Of a stretch of 64,000 nt of DNA, positions 61,796 through 64,000 are shown in pieces. The notes under the pieces are model-generated. The model made no database searches and was not told the origin of the DNA. It saw only the letters and a program-made list of their open reading frames with translations. This DNA is from JBGTGT01 sp051439375 (lineage in GTDB: Bacteria; Cyanobacteriota; Cyanobacteriia; Cyanobacteriales; Microcystaceae). Numbering within the stretch: the first letter of the stretch is position 1; each line of letters opens with the position of its first letter. The DNA lies in the NCBI GenBank assembly GCA_051439375.1, contig JBFRWB010000195.1:1-64000 (forward strand), written 5' to 3'. The position numbers and the translations under genes were made by a program.

Positions 61796-62614
61796 CTAGC
61801 GGCGAACCTGACGGGCAAGAATTGCACCCCCACCAATAATACCTAACGCTAACAGACCAACAACATTAGAAGATTCTGGGATTGGGACGTCTGCAACCAC
61901 TTCCAGACTCCAAGAATAGGTCTGCGCAGGTACAATCCCTACGGCATTTCCACCATCATTATCACCTGTATTGGGTACGATTGGATCACTCAGTAGGTTT
62001 TGAGAGGTGAATTGCCAGACACCGATTGCTTGATCGGTTAATTCACCATTGGAAAAACGCCGTATTCTTACATTGCTAAATGTAGCATCGAAGTTAGTAC
62101 CAGTTCCTAGGCTGATGTCATAGTTGACCCCTGTTCCATTAGATAGTGTGCTAACGTCAAGGTCAAACTCAAATCGTTCGTTACCCACTTCTGAAACATA
62201 AAAGTTCTTGATAATAGTGGTAGGTGGACCAAAAGCAAAACTTTGAAAACTTGAGGTTACGCCTGCAAACTCAGCAAACCCACCATCTGCTATACCCCCA
62301 TTAAATGTATCTGCTGATGACCCTACTGGGGCGACATCAAAAGGCGTAGTCTCAGGTGAACCAGCGAAATCAAAGGAGATTAAGGTATCACCACTTACTG
62401 TTGAGGTTGACCCGGCATAAAATCTGGCAAAAGGGTCTGTTGTTGTTCCGGTAGAACCAAGAGTAACCAAACCATCTACAGATGATGAACCACCGATTCG
62501 GTCTCCAATGGTAAAGAATGTTGATGCGCTGGCAGGGGTTGACAGACCTAAAACGGTTACGCTCGTAACTGCTAGTATGGAGCTTAGATAGGTTAAATTT
62601 TTCATACGATTCAC
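61796..62614 (-). CDS. PEP-CTERM sorting-domain protein
   Basis: 272 residues. A signal peptide (MKNLTYLSSILAVTSVTVLG...ASA, after three residues) and a C-terminal PEP-like motif VPIPES with a hydrophobic span and basic end (AILARQVRR) define an exosortase-processed surface protein. The body is rich in Gly, Ser, Thr and Phe, and beta-structured. Likely an exported cell-surface or matrix protein; partner exosortase is not in this window. Confidence 0.85.
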   Translation of the reverse strand: MNRMKNLTYLSSILAVTSVTVLGLSTPASASTFFTIGDRIGGSSSVDGLVTLGSTGTTTDPFARFYAGSTSTVSGDTLISFDFAGSPETTPFDVAPVGSSADTFNGGIADGGFAEFAGVTSSFQSFAFGPPTTIIKNFYVSEVGNERFEFDLDVSTLSNGTGVNYDISLGTGTNFDATFSNVRIRRFSNGELTDQAIGVWQFTSQNLLSDPIVPNTGDNDGGNAVGIVPAQTYSWSLEVVADVPIPESSNVVGLLALGIIGGGAILARQVRR

Positions 62615-62840
62615 TAACTATTTAGTCTTAAAAAATGGATAATTGTGTAAGGTGACATGGATTTGAGCCAACTACTTACACAAATTTACTTGGACAAGAC
62701 AAAGTTTAACGGTAAGCTTTCTAAAATAGCAAGTATCGTTTTAGTATTTTTTAAGGTTGTTCCTTCAAGATTCGTTCTTAAATCTTAACAATTCTCATTA
62801 AAGCATTAATTTAAGACTTTTTTTATTTTTTAGCCATGAC

Positions 62841-62876
62841 AAAACCTACGCCTCTTTGGATGGTTCAAGGCGTAGG
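62841..62876 (-). terminator. likely terminator of the porin gene
   Basis: On the minus strand CCTACGCCT and AGGCGTAGG form a nine-pair stem with a short loop, followed by TTTTGTC. It is 39 bp beyond the porin stop codon. Confidence 0.75.
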
Positions 62877-62914
62877 AGTGTTAGTAAACTGTAGAGTGAA
62901 TTACCCGATCACAC

Positions 62915-64000
62915 TTAGAACTTAAAAGTGGTTCGTAAGACCCCAACCCAAATAGAGGGGTTACGACTATTATGGTCGGGATTGAGAATTACATAAGCAC
63001 CGGGGGTGATTAAGATATTCTTGGAAACAGGGTATTTGTAGGCTGCCTCAACAATGTAGGACGCATTTTGATCTTGGGCAACAAAATCACCCACGGCAAC
63101 TTGGTCAACCCGGCCAGCACGGGGCAATAACCCACCATTGACGTTAACAATTGCCCCTTCTTTGAAAACATCAAGGAAAGATGCACCCACGTTCCATGTC
63201 CAGTAGTCGGCCCCAAGGGAATTACCTGTATTTTGACGGAGATCCTTAGCCGTTGCTAAAGCGTAACCCCCCCAACCACTGAGGTTGATACTATCAAAGA
63301 TTTGCCATGTGGCTTGAACCCCATAGCTATCCCGAACCCCTCGATCGCTACCATAGGTTCGCCAAGGATTAGATCCTAAACGGCGGCTTCCCGTTGAACC
63401 GGTGTAGTTAGCACTGGTAAAGTAGCTGTGCAAATAGATGAAGTTGACGTTAAAGTTATCTCCTTCGTAACCAATCTGTGTCCCAGCACTGTATTCACCA
63501 TTGAATAAGCCAGAGCCTTCTGATGGATCATTCGCATCACCTGCTAAGTAAGCGGCTGCAACATAAAAACCATCAAAGTCGTATTTGAAACCAGCCCCTG
63601 CGCCTTCAGGCCCCCGTAGGGTAAGAGGATTACGACGACTGAAACGGGATAATGCCCCTGTGTCACTACTCTCCATGTAAGGATTGGTGGGATCAAAAAT
63701 ATCATCAATATCCAATCCAGTTGTCCCTATATATCCCGTAAAGTTTGAGATTCTGAAGCGATAATAAAGGTCTTGAAGACGAGCATTATTATCACTACCA
63801 CCATCCCAAGCCAGACGAGCCATATCAGTCCCCGTACTGTTGTAGTTCGGGGTGTTAGCTGCCTGAATCCGTGTCCGCAGGCGATCGCTTCCAGTGAAAC
63901 TGGTATCAAAGTTGAGACGAATCCGATTAGATAGGGTTGTTTGATCAGCATCACTGAGGGTTCGATTTCCGCCAATGTCTTCGCCAAAGTTGTCAACTCT
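62915..64000 (-). CDS. OprB-type cyanobacterial porin (iron-uptake porin), C-terminal part
   Basis: The frame is open from the right edge of the window (first codons RVDNFGEDIGGNRTL) to the stop at 62915, 361 codons; the 5' end lies outside. Alternating beta strands, Asn/Gly-rich turns and a final TFKF with terminal Phe are typical of outer-membrane barrels. FDTSFTGSDRLRTRIQ and the tail ILITPGAYVILNPDHNSRNP match cyanobacterial OprB/iron-uptake porins, which usually have an SLH domain at the N-terminus (not visible here). It would provide passage of ions or small nutrients through the outer membrane. Confidence 0.9.
   Translation of the reverse strand, partial: RVDNFGEDIGGNRTLSDADQTTLSNRIRLNFDTSFTGSDRLRTRIQAANTPNYNSTGTDMARLAWDGGSDNNARLQDLYYRFRISNFTGYIGTTGLDIDDIFDPTNPYMESSDTGALSRFSRRNPLTLRGPEGAGAGFKYDFDGFYVAAAYLAGDANDPSEGSGLFNGEYSAGTQIGYEGDNFNVNFIYLHSYFTSANYTGSTGSRRLGSNPWRTYGSDRGVRDSYGVQATWQIFDSINLSGWGGYALATAKDLRQNTGNSLGADYWTWNVGASFLDVFKEGAIVNVNGGLLPRAGRVDQVAVGDFVAQDQNASYIVEAAYKYPVSKNILITPGAYVILNPDHNSRNPSIWVGVLRTTFKF

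Overview
The window is cyanobacterial chromosome. The evidence is the gene content (phototaxis genes, a tocopherol-pathway methyltransferase, hemE, a CpcD-like linker protein, a COP23-domain protein, PatD, an OprB-type porin, DUF3119) together with many GCGATCGC (HIP1) octamers, AT-rich intergenic DNA, and heptanucleotide tandem repeats with small palindromic repeats in the gaps. It most resembles the unicellular Cyanothece/Crocosphaera/Microcystis-like group; that placement is inference, as no 16S gene is present.

Layout. 1-5.6 kb: two conserved cyanobacterial proteins, grpE-dnaK1 and a dienelactone hydrolase. 5.9-20.3 kb: a complete phototaxis (pix/tax) cluster on one strand: PatA-type regulator, CheY, CheW, a cyanobacteriochrome chemoreceptor, a heme-binding lipoprotein (DUF3365), a second cyanobacteriochrome chemoreceptor, a giant hybrid CheA and a second CheW. 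Both receptors have a GAF domain with the two cysteines of DXCF-type photoreceptors, spaced as in TePixJ. 20.6-25.1 kb: hemE facing a hybrid histidine kinase/diguanylate cyclase pair. 25.4-35.3 kb: a small Cys protein, a NACHT-HEAT protein, a Tat-type amino-acid oxidase, an orphan amino-acid-binding lipoprotein, MPBQ/MSBQ methyltransferase and a flavin monooxygenase. 35.3-39.3 kb: a RelE-type toxin-antitoxin pair and a two-gene module (P-loop ATPase plus TPR protein with a pseudo-NTPase-like head). 39.5-48.8 kb: a small thylakoid-type protein, hisA, an MDR oxidoreductase, a Ser/Thr kinase with a propeller, two S1 proteases, a COP23 protein and gltX. 48.9-54.3 kb is accessory: a frameshifted nucleosidase-GUN4 fusion, a tandemly duplicated and partly decayed toxin-antitoxin block with a MITE-like element in each copy, an ABC permease, and an HTH fragment beside tRNA-Val(GAC). 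54.4-64 kb: CpcD-like protein, RtcB, PatD, RSH (ppGpp), an MFS transporter, a PEP-CTERM protein and a porin running off the end.

How it works together. The phototaxis cluster would sense light (bilin GAFs) and possibly periplasmic redox state (heme lipoprotein, large periplasmic domain of the second receptor), pass this to one CheA, and steer type IV pili through PatA/CheY outputs. The CheA linker carries about 13 copies of an L-E/D-x-x-F motif, which I consider the most novel molecular feature. The accessory regions look like conflict or immunity islands (NACHT, ATPase/TPR, PNP-GUN4, TA modules).

Limits: all functions are assigned by eye from motifs. No database search, structure prediction or repeat count across a genome could be run.
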